Origin: Macrothele yani | Taxonomy: Eukaryota; Arthropoda; Arachnida; Araneae; Macrothelidae | Length of the DNA: 64,000 nt | Direction of reading: 5' to 3' | NCBI GenBank assembly: GCA_039090855.1 | Contig: CM077006.1 | Span: 51,159,336 to 51,223,335 of the forward strand | In this document: positions 21,564 to 33,492 of the stretch, in pieces | Numbering within the stretch: position 1 is the stretch's first letter | Layout: every line of letters begins with the position of its first letter | The notes under the pieces: model-generated | Database searches by the model: none | The model's input: only the letters and a program-made list of their open reading frames with translations | What the model was told of the DNA's origin: nothing | Program-made: the position numbers and the translations under genes

Positions 21564-23040
21564 TACTCAAAGCTTCTACAAAGTGTCTTAGTAATAATGC
21601 ATGTGAGTTTGAGGACCAAAAGTAAGTTGTGTGATGGTTTCTGTGTGCACACACAAAATATAAAAAAGGAACAATCATCAGAGTTAAGTTGCTAAATCAA
21701 GCTAGTTTTTCACTCCCTTACTGTTGCTATTTTTTCTTTTTGTCACTCCACAGCTTTGTCTGCCCGCACACAAATTAAAGCCATTGAGTCATTTAAAGCC
21801 AAAGCCATTGCAGTCACTGAGCTGCAGTTGAAATGAGGTAGTAGTGAAAGAGCCTAGTAAAAAAAATCAGTGTTAATCTTCATTACAGGAAAGGAGAAGA
21901 AGAAAAAAAAATTCTTTTACCCGTAAATGTTTTTTTTTCATTCATAATGATTATTTAATTTAAGAAACATACTTTTTTTTTGCATTATACATTTTTTCGC
22001 AAGGCCCGGGCTTTGCGGGCCTAGGAATAAATCAATCTCAGCTAATAACACAGACCGTGAGTTTGCACTTGCCGCAAGACATTTGCTGCTGGTGTGCTAT
22101 TTTAGCGGCAAGCACAATGTGTGCCGGTAAAAAACCTGTTCAAATCTTCCATGACGCCACAAGACATCACACAGCCCCAAAAATGAGCTTTTATGTATTT
22201 GGATCAACTTTGTCATGTGTTTGTGTCTCATGGCTAACTTTGGTATTCTAAAATACAAGAAAATTTATCCATAATTGATATTTGTATTATAATTCTTCCA
22301 GTAATGAAATATTATAACGATACTGATGTAGACGTTTAGTAGATATATATTTCAAACACTGCTGCATATAAAACAAGAGAAATGACACAAATGCCAAGAA
22401 ACTCATAAAATAAGTTTCTGTACTAGATGAAAATTGATTGGAATCACCTCCTATTTCTGTAACCAGTTATGCCTGTTAAGAGTTTTCAGTTAAGAAAAAA
22501 ATCAGCAATGATGCTTCGAAATTCAAGGATCGCCTTGCCGATCGAAGTCTTCGTAATTTGTGAAAAAAAATATCATTTTGGTGATGGAAAATAAGTTTTG
22601 GTGAAAATATTGGCGATTACCTTTTTAACGACACCCGAGGAAAAAGTCGTTAAAAAAGATTGTTATTGATCTGACATCATGTAAAATTTTGCTTCGGCAA
22701 TGCCAAGGACATTTAAAAAATTAATATAGAATCTTTTAAATGCGATCATATTTGTGGATTTCTTACCTTTTGATGCGAACCATCAACTTATATTGCATGT
22801 CACATGAATTAGATGAAAATTCTATAAGTAATAAAGTGCAATTTTTCAACATCTGTATTTTTTTAACACTGGCCCTTTCAGAACCAAGCCACAGAATAAA
22901 TACAATACCCACTTTTTCAATTAATTTGAAATTTATCCTGTCAATAATTTTTCGTTTAGAAATTTTATACGTAGTAATAAATTCAAAATTGAAAATAATT
23001 TGCATTTCTTTTTATTATGATTCGAATCTATAACATAATA
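21564..23040. other. No recognised gene
   Basis: AT-rich. The short frames at 22057 and 22740 are not recognised. A small duplication (AAAGCCATTG) occurs near 21780-21810. Confidence 0.3.
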
Positions 23041-23249
23041 CGCCGCCCCGGTGGCGTAGCGGTCTTAGCGATGGCCTATGATCATTCGCCTGTAAGGGGT
23101 CCGGGTTCGAATCCCGGTGAGGCATGGATGTTGTGTTTGTCTTATGGCACTGGCTTTCTTTCTTCCCTGGAACCAGTGACCCTAAATTAGGGACGGGCGA
23201 CTGCTTATAGCCCATTGAATTGCTCACGGTGGTCGTTAAACCTCCAATG
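23041..23249 (+). repeat. SINE-A copy, first of a head-to-tail pair
   Basis: tRNA-like head with B box GGTTCGAATCC, normal body and GTCGTTAAACCTCCAAT tail. It runs straight into the next copy without poly(A). Confidence 0.92.
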
Positions 23250-23459
23250 CCGCCCCGGTGGCGCAGTGGTCTAAGCGATGGCCTCTGATCATTCGTCTGA
23301 ACGGGGTCCGGGTTCGAATCCCGGTGAGGCATGGATGTTGTGTTTGTCTTACGGCACTGGCTCTCTCCCTTCCCTGGAACCAGTGACCCTAAATTAGGGA
23401 TGGGCGACTGCTTATAGCCCATTGAGATGCTCACGGTGGTCGTTAAACCTCCACCCCCC
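23250..23459 (+). repeat. SINE-A copy, second of the pair
   Basis: Head GCCGCCCCGGTGGCGCAGTG, B box GGTTCGAATCC. A C-rich run and a second CCTCCAATCAAAAAA follow the tail (to about 23490), then a (TA)n tract to 23511. Confidence 0.92.
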
Positions 23460-23511
23460 CCTCCCCCAAACCTCCAATCAAAAAAATAAATAAATATATA
23501 TATATATATTG

Positions 23512-24414
23512 CTGCTTAATTGTAAAGAATCTATGACCTATTGTTTTTGTACTATTATAACACTTTATGTTTTTATGATTTTTATATTTCCAATGGAGGG
23601 TGAAAATAAAATTGGTGATCTCAGATTACATTTGGCGCAAAAAATCAAATTTGGTGAATGGATTGGCAAACACTTTAAAAAAGCCAGAGCAACCACTGCA
23701 ATTTATCCATTGATTTGGCAAAACAAAGTATTGAAGTCAATATGGGTTTCCTTGAAATCCCTTTAGCCTCCTCAATGGGCTGTCCTGTTACATATAAATT
23801 CTTAGTAGCAAATGTTTTTTTGCCAGTCAAGTAGGTTCTCTGAATTGAATTATATCTGATGTTATTATTTTTAACTGGACTTTTGGAAGCAGAGATAAGA
23901 AGAAAATATATTATTCATTTGTTACCCCAAGTGGGTAAATTGTGAACTAGGTTGGGTAGGAAATAGGAATTAAATACTTTCATGGTGAGCTGTATCTGTC
24001 CGCAAAAGAATTTCCTCAGTAAGTTTTAGATGAGGAGGATGGCTGCAAATATGCTGTAAGCAGAAATATAGTAGTACAATATTTGCCTATAGTAGCAAAA
24101 TCGTACTACAAGAAAAATTTACTGTATAAAGAATATCCTTTTTCATGAACGCGCTGTCTCACAGTGTTTTTTTTTTTTTCTGAAAAACCTGTCAGAAATA
24201 TTGATATTAGAAAAATGTGATATATACATGGACGCCCTGTAGTAAAAAGAATTTTTTGCAGTCGAGTTCTTAGGAGCGCGGATATGTCAGAAACAGAAAT
24301 ATGTGCTTTAACATGTGGCAACTGCGTCTGTTATGCATAGCTGCGGAAGGGGATTACTTCGAAGGTGACAGTAGTCGCTAGTGCATAAGTGTTCACACAT
24401 TTTTCTACAGGTGC
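23512..24414. other. No recognised gene
   Basis: An 85-codon frame at 23509-23766 shows no homology I recognise. The rest is AT-rich. Confidence 0.3.
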
Positions 24415-24810
24415 ATTCCGAGAATTAAATTGTCACACCACGTACGTCCCACAGTATTGTTCCTCCACCCCAAGGAAGATGCGTTCTACAATAATGTCAC
24501 ATATCATCGGGCCCGCCTCATGCAGGAATGGTTCAGTGAGCACAATGCTGATATGAGACATCTCAACTGGCCTCCAAACTTGCCCGATCTCCACCCTCTT
24601 GATCATCTGTGAGCTGTGGAACACCAGGTGAAGCAGTTGGGCACGCCATCACTATCTATACCAAAACTGGATTGCAATACAAACAGCTTGGTTGCAGATC
24701 CCCATACATTTGTACATACACCTCGTGGGGTCGGTACCATGCATGGTGGTGGCCGTTCTTCGGGCCAAAGGAGGGCTCAAGAGGTATTATAAGGTAGGTG
24801 GTCATAATTC
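24415..24810 (+). pseudogene. Tc1-like transposase C-terminal fragment
   Basis: The translation includes LMQEWFSEHNADMRHLNWPPNLPDLHPLDHL and, near 24768, AKGG, matching the C-terminal third of Tc1-like DDE transposases (WFEEH...WPPxSPDLNPIEHL). The catalytic Glu of the IEHLW motif reads Asp. A terminal sequence AGGTAGGTGGTCATAATTCA at 24794-24813 is shared with the unrelated locus at 42452, so both belong to one Tc1 family. The 5' two thirds are gone. Confidence 0.75.
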
Positions 24811-24833
24811 AGTGAGTACTCAGCTTAAGTATT

Positions 24834-25152
24834 TTTTTTTTTTATCATATTAAGAGGATTTTAGGAAGGGAGTGTCTGACCACAGGTCTTAAACAACCCT
24901 TAGAAATAGGAAGCTAGGAGATTTGGGCTAGAGTGCCGGATAGGAAAGTGACATGGAAGCGAAGTAGAAAGGGGGAGGAAGACGCCCTTGTTTATTGCCG
25001 GGGCCAGTACCCGGGGTCCGACGGCTTAACGTGCCCATCCGACGCACGGCAGGTATTTAGTAGATCGAGCGTTCGTACCTGCCTGGGATCGAACCTGAGG
25101 TCCCTCCCGTGGCAGTCACGAACGTTGCCCACTAGGCCACCCGCGGTCCCAT
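24834..25152 (-). repeat. SINE-B copy
   Basis: Minus-strand tRNA-derived SINE with A box TGGCCTAGTGG and B box GGTTCGATCCC (sense). The body has AAGCCGTCGGACCCCGGGTA, and the tail has TAAGGGTTGTTTAAGACC plus poly(A). Target duplication TTAAGTATT at 24825-24833 and 25153-25161. Confidence 0.93.
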
Positions 25153-25187
25153 TTAAGTATTACTAAAAAGTCTCACGCTATTTATAC

Positions 25188-26165
25188 ACAATTCAGTCAC
25201 ATTATTGTGATCACCTCCTACTTTTGACGTCAACAGCGCGTAGCCAATGAAAGAAGGTACTTGTCGTGAGCTGGCTTGGAGGGTATATAAGGTGTGCTGT
25301 AGGCAATCGAAAACATATCACTCGTTGCTGTCATGGATAAAAGGAGCGATTTATCAGATTTGCAAAAAAGGATGATTATCGGCTTTCGGACCAAAGGTGG
25401 CAGTATTTCCGAAACAGCGCAGTTTGTGAACTGTTCGCGTGCTGCTGCGGTTAGAGTGTATCGTGATTGGAGAAACTGCACCATTGCGAATAAGCGACGT
25501 GGCAACTGCGAAGCACCACGTGCCATTGATGTGAGAGGTAAACGTCGGCTTCGAAGGTGCGTGAGGGCCGATCGACACGCTGCAGTGGAGTAACTCACTG
25601 GCCGAATGAACCAGGGGGCGACCGGAAGTGTGTCTAAAACGACAGTTCAACGAACCTTGCTGCGTATGGGGCTCCAATACAGACCGGTGGTCACTGCACC
25701 TATAACAAAGGTGCATCGGCAGAAAAGGCGTACATTTTCACGGCAGTATCGGAATTGGACCTCCGCTGATTGGCAGAGGATTGCTTTCTCCGATGAGTTA
25801 CGTTTTCTGCTTCATCGAACGGATGGATGTTGGCGTATGAGGCGAGAAACATCGGAGAACAAAAACTCTTCAACTATTCCTGGCAGAACACAAGCTGGTT
25901 GGGGCAGCGTTATGGTCTGGGGAATGTTTTCGTGGCATTCTCTGAGTCCAGTCATACCAGTGGAAGGGACTATGGACCGAATTCATAATTAATCCATCCT
26001 TGTAGACCACGTACACCCATACGTGCTGATTGTCTTCCCTGGGGCGGGTGGGATATTCCAGCAGAACAATGCGACGTGTCACACCGCTACAAATGTCCGA
26101 AAGTGGTTGGAAGGGCACGATGAAGACTTCAAAGTACTTCCCTGGCCCCCTAATACCCCAAGACG
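25188..26165 (+). pseudogene. Tc1-like transposase with two in-frame stops, 3' truncated
   Basis: A single frame runs from the ATG at 25333 to about 26160. The N-terminal helix-turn-helix reads LSDLQKRMIIGFRTKGGSI. The second HTH region has GSVSKTTVQRTLLRMGLQYR. The catalytic core has IAFSDELRFLLHRTDGCW with the first Asp and WGSVMVWGMFSWHSL. The second Asp of the QQDNA motif is replaced by Asn (QQNNATCHTA). WPPNTP marks the start of the third motif, where similarity stops near 26160. Stop codons at 25591 and 25990 interrupt the frame. CAGTCACATTATTGTGATCA at 25193 is the likely left terminal repeat. The right end is absent. Confidence 0.88.
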
Positions 26166-26393
26166 CTTGAATTCAGCATACGACATTGAAAAGAGCTACC
26201 AACACCATTTACAATGCTGCGTAAAGTCGACCTCTTTCCTTCAGCGTATTCCTACAAGACGCTTCTATGACTACATACTGCTCAACCGCTTCCTTCTGTA
26301 TTCTTCCGCCCGTTACTTTCCCTTCTGCACGAAGCTTCCATTCAAGGGACTCCACTTCACCCCGTCGGCGCTCCGTCGTCCTAGGCCTACCGC

Positions 26394-26630
26394 GGGCCGC
26401 CCCGGTGGCGCAGTGGTCTAAGCGATGGCCTCTGATCATTCGTCCGAACGGGGTCCGGGTTCGAATCCCGGTGTGGCATGGATGTTGTGTTTGTCTTACG
26501 GCACTGGCTCTCTCCCTTCCCTGGAACCAGTGACCCTAAATTAGGGACGGGCGACTGCTTATAGCCCATTGAGTTGCTCACGGTGGTCGTTAAACCTCCA
26601 ATAAAAAAAAAAAAAAAAAAAAAAAAAAAA
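26394..26630 (+). repeat. SINE-A copy
   Basis: Full-length with a 28-A tail. A perfect 12-bp target duplication TAGGCCTACCGC lies at 26382-26393 and 26631-26642. Confidence 0.97.
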
Positions 26631-28928
26631 TAGGCCTACCGCACGTACTCTTCCAAAACATCGTACTCCCATCTTTGCTTTTATCTAAAATTACTGTATT
26701 TTTGCACCTTTCCCCATTATTTTGCATGCTTAAAAAATTGTACGTCGCACTTTACCCACACAGTTACATTTCTCCGACGAAATAATTTAGGACGCCAAAG
26801 TACACATTTACCTAATATTTTAGTCATTGAATCCTTCAAAGTGTGGTAATGGTTCGAGGTCATCGGTGTCATCATCGGAGTTATCAGGAGCTGTAGAGCC
26901 CCGAGTAAGGGAGATGACGGCGAAGAAATGGAAGTACTTGTAGGGGTAGGAGTCCTGGGTGTAGCTTTCGAGAAGAATCTCGTTAGTGTCATCTGCTTTG
27001 TAAGTTTTTTTCTTCATAAATTTCACGATAGCATCGTAAAAGTTCATTCATTTGCAGTTCCACGTTCGTGAACCGTTCAACATTAGTATCCATATCCTCT
27101 AGTTCTAATATGACCGCATTCACTTTCGAGAACACACCCAGGTAACCCCTTTATATAGTGCAAACTTCTTTTGTACTTCCATTCTTTCCTCTTTCAACTC
27201 TATTAAATCTTCGTTTGTTAGCTCTCCCTCTACACATTTCACTAATTCTTTAATATCTAAATTAAGCACGTTAGCAAGTTCCACAATTGTTTTATGTATG
27301 ACATCAATATGCTCGTCTTTGTCAAACCCTTCGAAATTATTCACTAAACGTTTTAGGCATTTTTTCCGTATGCCTTGCATACACATTTCTGTCACTCCCT
27401 CCCAAGCTGATTCAATGTTCTTTATGCAGTGTAAAACGCTGTATGATTTCCAAAAATCAAGAAGGGTTACTTCATCATTTTTAGCACGTCTTTTGTAAAA
27501 AAAGATCATGCTTGTGCTATCGGTTTGTCCGCCCGTCCGTCTGTACACAAGATATCTCTGCAACTATTAGTCCGATTTGAAAAATTCTGTTTGCATTGGG
27601 AAGCTTGAAATATGCGAATGATGATCCTTTATTTCGTTTTTTTTTTTTTTTTGGCGATGTACAATTTTGCCGCTAGAGGGCGTAAATGCAGATGATGTCG
27701 AATTCAAAAATACGTTTTATTCCACATAGTTGCTTCTAAACATCCGATTCAAAAAATTATTTTATCTTTCGATTCCGTTTATGTCGAAGAGTGTTTTAGA
27801 TATAGTTACTTTTTCAAACTACGCATAGATTTTCCGCTAGGGGCCGTAAAAGTAAATTACATTTTCCCCGATAACTCTTCTTCTAAAACTCCGATTCGAA
27901 AATTTTTTTCTTCAGCGGATACACCTCCTGATGGAAAATCTTTTGCATATAATTTCACATTTCTGGTAAAGAATACTTTGGCCACCAGGGGGTGTAAGTG
28001 TTAATTTTTGTTTCTGATATATTTACAATAAAATCTGAGCTTCTAAAATATCGATTGAAAAACTTCTTTCGTGGACTGATGCCACTCACATCGATAAAAC
28101 TTTTCGGAATATTTTCTTCTTAAAATATTCCACAGTTTCTCCGCCAGGGGCGTAGATGTACATCTTATTTTCGTCAATATCTCTACGTCTAGAAGTCCGA
28201 TTTGAAAAATTTGTTCTTTGTTGGATAGTGTTTTCAGTGTGACATGTTTTTCATATATTTTCAAAATTTTCATGTAATTCATAGACTTTCCGCTAGGGGG
28301 CATAGAGGTAAATTGCGTTCCTTCCCCTATATCTCTGCTTCTAAATCTCCGATTTGAAAAATTCTTTCTGTACCGGATACAGTTCCTGATGGGAAATCGT
28401 TTGCACATAATTTCAAATTTTTGTGAAAAATGGTTTGGCCACCAGGTGGCGTAAATCTTAATTTTCGCTTCTGATTGTATTTGCAGCAAAATATGAGCTT
28501 CTAAGATCTTGATTGAAAAAAAACGTTTGTAGACCGATAGTTCTCATGTCGACAAACCGTTTAGAAACATTTTCTTCTTAAAATAATGCATGGTTTCTAC
28601 GCCAGGGGGCGTAGATGTGAATCTTATTTTTGTCAATATTTCTACTTCTAGGAGTCCGATTTGAAAAAATCCTTTGGATAGTGTTTCTAGTGTAATATGT
28701 TTTTCATATAATTTTAAAATTTTCAAGTAATTCATAGACTTTCCGCTAGGGGGCGTAAAGGTAAATTGCTTTCCCCATGTCTGCTTCTAAATCTCCGATT
28801 TGCCCTGATGGGAAATCTTTTGTTCATAATTTCAAATTTTTGTTAACAATGGTTTGCCCACCAGGTGACGTATGTCTTAATTTCCGCTTCTGATGTATTT
28901 GCAGCAAAATATGAGCTTCTAAAATCTC

Positions 28929-29155
28929 GGCCGCCCCGGTGGCGCAGTAGTCTAAGGCGCTGGCCTCTGATCATTCGTCCGTAAGGGGTTCGGGTTCGAA
29001 TCCCGGTCAGGCATGGATGTTGTGTTTGTCTTACGGCACTGGCTCTCTCCCTTCCCTGGAACCAGTGACCCTAAATTAGGGACGGGCGACTGCTTATAGC
29101 CCATTGAGTTGCTCACGGCGGTCGTTAAACCTCCAATCAAAAAATAAAAAAAAAA
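28929..29155 (+). repeat. SINE-A in R1 (1 of 5)
   Basis: Full-length. Short target duplication AAATCTC on both sides, shared with the next copy. Confidence 0.93.
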
Positions 29156-29164
29156 AAAATCTCG

Positions 29165-29392
29165 GCCGCCCCGGTGGCGCAGTAGTCTAAGGCGCTGGCC
29201 TCTGATCATTCGTCCGTAAGGGGTTCGGGTTCGAATCCCGGTCAGGCATGGATGTTGTGTTTGTCTTACGGCACTGGCTCTCTCCCTTCTCTGGAACCAG
29301 TGACCCTAAATTAGGGACGGGCGACTGCTTATAGCCCATTGAGTTGCTCACGGTGGTCGTTAAACCTCCAATCAAAAAACAAAAAAAAAAAA
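29165..29392 (+). repeat. SINE-A in R1 (2 of 5)
   Basis: Nearly identical to the preceding copy and bordered by the same AAATCTC. The pair arose by insertion at the same site or by tandem duplication. Confidence 0.93.
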
Positions 29393-29613
29393 AAAATCTC
29401 AATTGAAAAAAAAAGTCATTTGTTGACCGATACTACTCATGTCGACAAACCTTTTAGGAACATTTTCTTCTTGAAATAATACATGGTTTCTACGCCAGGG
29501 GCATAGATGTATATCTTATTTTTGTCAATATCTCTACTTCTAGGAGTCCGATGAAAATTCCTTCTTTGTTGGATGGTGTTTCCGATGCGAAATGTTTTTC
29601 CTAAAAATTCAAA

Positions 29614-29845
29614 CGCCGCCCCGGTGGCGCAGTGGTCTAAGGCGCTGGCCTCTGATCATTCGTCCGTAAGGGGTCCGGGTTCGAATCCCGGTCAGGCATG
29701 GATGTTGTGTTTGTCTTACGGCACTGGCTCTCTCCCTTGCCTGGAACCAGTGACCCTAAATTAGGGACGGGCGACTGCTTATAGCCCATTGAGTTGCTCA
29801 CGGCGGTCGTTAAACCTCAAAAAAAAAAAAAAAAAAAAAGAAAAA
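29614..29845 (+). repeat. SINE-A in R1 (3 of 5)
   Basis: Target duplication AAAAATTCAAA at 29603-29613 and 29846-29856. Confidence 0.95.
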
Positions 29846-30100
29846 AAAAATTCAAAATTTTCAAGTAAATCATATACTTTCCGCTAGGGGGCACAAAGGC
29901 AAATTGCGTTTTCTGCGTTATTTCTACTTCTGAAACTCCGATTTGAAAAATCCTTCCTGTATCGCATACAAGACCTGGTGGAAAATATTTTTCACATATT
30001 TTTTAATGTTTGGTAAAGAATGGTTTGGCCACCAGGGGGCATAAGTGTTAATTTCTGGTTCTGATGTATTTGTAGCAAAATCTGGGCTCCTGAAAACTCG

Positions 30101-30320
30101 GCCGCCCCGGTGGCGCAGTGGTCTAAGGCGTTGGCCTCTGATCATTCGTCCGTAAGGGGTCCGGGTTCGAATCCCGGTCAGGCATGGATGTTGTGTTTGT
30201 CTTACGGCACTGGCTCTCTCCCTTCCCTGGAACCAGTGACCCTAAATTAGGGACGGGCGACTGCTTATAGCCCTTGAGATGCTCACGGTGGTCGTTAAAC
30301 CTCCAATCAAAAAAAAAAAA
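30101..30320 (+). repeat. SINE-A in R1 (4 of 5)
   Basis: Target duplication AAAACTCG at 30093-30100 and 30321-30328. Confidence 0.95.
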
Positions 30321-30406
30321 AAAACTCGACAAATTTTTTTTTCTTGGACCTATACCGCTCATATGGAAAATCCTTTTAAGAATACTTTCTTCTTGAAATA
30401 ATGCAT

Positions 30407-30630
30407 GGGCCGCCCCGGTGGCGCAGTGGTCTAAGGCGCTGGCCTCTGATCATTCGTCCGTAAGGGGTCCGGGTTCGAATTCCGGTCAGGCATAGATGTT
30501 GTGTTTGTCTTACGGCACTGGCTCTCTCCTTTCCCTGGAACCAGTGACCCTAAATTAGGGACGGGCGACTGCTTATAGCCCTTTGAGTTGCTCACGGTGG
30601 TCGTTAAACCTCCAATTAAAAAAAAAAAAA
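30407..30630 (+). repeat. SINE-A in R1 (5 of 5)
   Basis: Target duplication AAATAATGCAT at 30396-30406 and 30631-30641. Confidence 0.96.
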
Positions 30631-31697
30631 AAATAATGCATCCCCCCCCCCCCCGAGACGTAAAGTCACATCTTATTTTTGTCGCTATCTCTGTTTCTAA
30701 GAGTCCGATTTGAAAAATTATTTCTGTGTTGGAGAGCGTTTCCGGTGCGAAATGTTTCTCATATAAATTCATGTTCTTCTTAACACACAAGTCTGCAACC
30801 GGAGGGCGTAAGCTCACGATTCCGTTTACAGCAATATCTGAGGGATTAAAAACCCGATTGAAAAAACTTCATTCTTCCGTCATGTACTATTGTTTTCCAT
30901 ACCGGCTCCATTGACTTTGAATAGCTTTGATAAATTTAATTTGCTTCAGAACGCATTCAAAAGACGTGCTTATTACACCCGAAAATTCGGTGTCATCTTT
31001 CTTGTTTGTTGCTGCTACAACTTTGGAAAAAGTTGTGCGCAAATAGTACGCTTTGAACATAGCTATAGCTCCCTGGTCCATTAGCTGTAGGATACAGTCG
31101 TGTTTTTAGGCAGATACACTACCTTTGCATCTGGGTGTTGATCACCAACATGCTGGGGGTGGCCTGGGGCATTATCAAGCAGGAAGATAATTTTAAAGGG
31201 AATGCCCTTTTCCAGACAATAATGCTTGACCGAGGGTATGAAGCAGTTGATGAGCCAATCCATAAATAAAACTTACGTCATCCATGCCTTGTTATTTGCA
31301 CTGTGGTAAACGGACAGCCTGTACTTACTAACCTGCTTCAATGCCCTTGGGTTCACGGAGCGATAGATGACGAAAGGCTTTAACTTGAAGAATTCAGCGA
31401 CATTTCCTCCAAACAACAATTTGACCCTGTCCTTAAAAGCCTTGATACCGGGCATTGTTTTAGCTTCTTTGTGTATGTGAGACCTTTTGGGCATTTTTTC
31501 CAAAAAAAGTCTGGATTCATTCACATTGAATATCTGTTCCAGGGGGGTTGCTGCCTTTCTTTTTTTACACTGGCCGTCCACGCTTGCCGCCTTACCGCTG
31601 ATACTCCGATTATGCAGATTGAATCTCCGACGAAATCGTTGAAATCATCCATGGTGGCCGTAAATGTTTCCGTCGACCTTTTGCCTTCGCGCGCCTT

Positions 31698-31923
31698 TTT
31701 TTTTTTTTTTTTTTTGATTGAAGGTTTAACGACCACCGTGAACAACTCAATGGGCTATAAGCAGTCGCCCGTCCCTAATTTAGGGTCACTGGTTCCAGGG
31801 AAAGGAGAGAGCCAGTGCCGTAAGACAAATACAACATCCATGCCTCACCGGGATTCGAACCCGGACCCCGTTCGGACGAATGATCAGAGGCCATCGCTTA
31901 GACCACTGCGCCACCGGGGCGGC
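31698..31923 (-). repeat. SINE-A inside Tigger transposase
   Basis: Target duplication TCGCGCGCCTT at 31687-31697 and 31924-31934. The 166-codon plus-strand frame spanning this copy is an antisense read of the SINE. Confidence 0.96.
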
Positions 31924-32794
31924 TCGCGCGCCTTCAAAGTCTCAAAGATATTGATGCGTGCCTTGGCTTGAATTATTAAAAGGCTCGTGTGTATTCTTTT
32001 GTATCTGGTCGTCAAACCAGATCGCCAGTAATTTCTCCATTTCACGAATCAGGCCTTTCGGCTTCGTAGTTATTATGGCTTTAAATGCTGTCGATGCCTC
32101 TTCCACTCTATCCTTCAAGATCGTCGAAACGGTTGAATGCGCCAGCTCCAAGCCACGTGTTATCGCTTTAACTTTTTTACTAGCTTCACAGTCGTTTCTG
32201 ATCTCAAGATCGATAGCCTTCCCGTTGATTCTTGGCTCTTCCTCCAGGTGAAGTCATGATCTTCCTTTTCGCCGACATATTGTATTATAGGATGCACAAT
32301 AAAGTTACAAATTTAAAAACGAAATATATAGTCTTGGAGATTGCGAACGCTTCGTGTAGTGAATACTGACCGACTGCAGAAACGAGACCGTTGGAAGACG
32401 CAGCCAGTGTCGGCGATGCGGGAACATCAAGGAGAGCAAAAAAACTCTTGACCTACTTTTGAGTGGGAGACTCTTTCAACTTCGCCTTCTTGGTGAAAGC
32501 GTGTGCGTGCAACCGGACATGAACAAAAATGTCTCAACAAGCAAACTGAAGCTGTTGTTTTTTATAACTGTTACCAATAAATCTTCGGTGAAGTGCTATG
32601 ATTCTGCAACTCAACAAATTAATGCCCGAATTAAGTTCACTCACCCACCTGTCATTGTGAATTGTGATTACTGCTATGTGTTGTATTATGTTTATCCTTC
32701 TTAGACTGAGAAAGAGGATTCCCCGCGTTCGAGAGCTGGTCGTAAGTCCGAGCGGTCGTTAAGCAGGTAAGTCGTTAAGTGAGGAGTGCCTGTA

Positions 32795-33490
32795 ATTTCA
32801 TTTTTTTAAGTTCGTCGCCATTGCTATTGCCCTTTTAGCAGGTAACCAGTCAGAAAGGATTACTGTCAATCATACCCCTAAATGACCACTTTGAATAACA
32901 TGTTTAAATGGAAAGCAAAGCTTTCTGAGGCGCAAGTTTAATCGTGCCAGCCGCATTCGGCCCACTTCTTAGACAGCGAATATATTCGTTCGAGCTGATA
33001 GCCTATTTTGCTAACCACGAGTTAATTCGTTCCAGCAGGTTAAAGGGCTAACTTGCGATTCTTTCATTGCAGTTTTTTTTTTAATACAACAGTGTCATTG
33101 TTTTGTTTATTTACTTTTTTTTTTTTTAATTTCAATTCTTACGTCGTCCCTATTAATACATTGCTGTTTCGGAATTAACGTAATTTCAGTTGCAGTTGCC
33201 CATCTTTAGGAGGCCACATTGCCACCTGTGAATATGGCGTCGAATGTTGTCACACTTCCACAGCATATGATTTGATTGGCGCTACGCTGTAACACAACAA
33301 ATGTTCTTCCAAATATCACAAATTTCGAGTAATAAGGCAATTGCGTCTTCACATTATTTGTCTTAAGAAGACAATATGTTAGTCTGTATTACAGTATTAT
33401 AAAAATACCAATTGTAGTAGAATGCGGAAATTGTTTTCGCAACACGTGTTGCTTGGGGCCTGGTTTCGAGTCCTGAGTTAGATATGGATA
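32795..33490. other. No recognised gene
   Basis: Spacer between the Tigger right end and the next element. T-rich tracts near 33070-33130. Confidence 0.3.
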
Positions 33491-33492
33491 TA

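Larger units (their letters stand above)
27478..31006 (+). mobile_element. R1: non-coding minisatellite element inserted in Tigger
   Basis: It begins TTTTTAGCACGTCTTTTG and ends at TTTCTTGTT, exactly where the Tigger reading resumes on each side. A 13-bp inverted repeat AGCACGTCTTTTG is at 27483-27495 and, inverted, at 30958-30970, about 36 bases inside the right end. A hairpin (30975-30993, arms ACACC.CGAA and TTCGGTGT) follows it. A GTCCGCCCGTCCGTCTGT tract is near the left end. The interior is about 14 monomers of ~155 bp sharing CCGCYAGGGGGCGTAAA and TCCGATTTGAAAAATTCTTT. There is no coding capacity. Five SINE-A copies lie inside; without them the element is about 2.4 kb. Confidence 0.85.
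26820..32278 (-). pseudogene. Tigger transposase, in three separated pieces
   Basis: The start MSAKRK is at 32278, and the N-terminal part continues with LELAHSTVSTILKDR (about 32130). Before the SINE, LIREMEKLLAIWFDDQIQ is the CENP-B-like DNA-binding half. The catalytic core at 31081-31581 reads FNVNESRLFLEKMPKRSHIH, GIKAFKDRVKLLFGGNVAEF, NNKAWMT and IIFLLDNAPGHP, then LPKNTT and MDQGAIAMFKAYYLR near 31060. The first catalytic Asp (NVDE in the family) is Asn. Beyond R1 the C-terminal tail at 26820-27477 resumes with NDEVTLLDFWKSYSVLHCI and ELTNEDLIELKEE. Frameshifts occur near 32230 and 26990. Dead gene; its collinearity across the gap defines the R1 insertion. Confidence 0.88.
26740..32792 (-). 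mobile_element. Tigger (pogo-like) DNA transposon, split by R1 and a SINE
   Basis: The right end at 32792 reads inward as CAGGCACTCCTCACTTAACG followed by GACTTACC and CGACCGCTCG, the classic Tigger terminal sequence, with TA outside. Minus-strand transposase starts at 32278, is interrupted by a SINE-A (31698-31923) and by the 3.5-kb R1 element (27478-31006), and resumes to about 26820. The left terminal repeat was not found, so the left boundary is approximate. Confidence 0.85.

Noticed and set aside
27478..31006. R1 as a canonical Helitron
   Set aside because: The 3' end is not CTRR, there is no Rep/helicase coding, and insertion looks T-T and not A-T. A Helentron-type relative fits better but is unproven.
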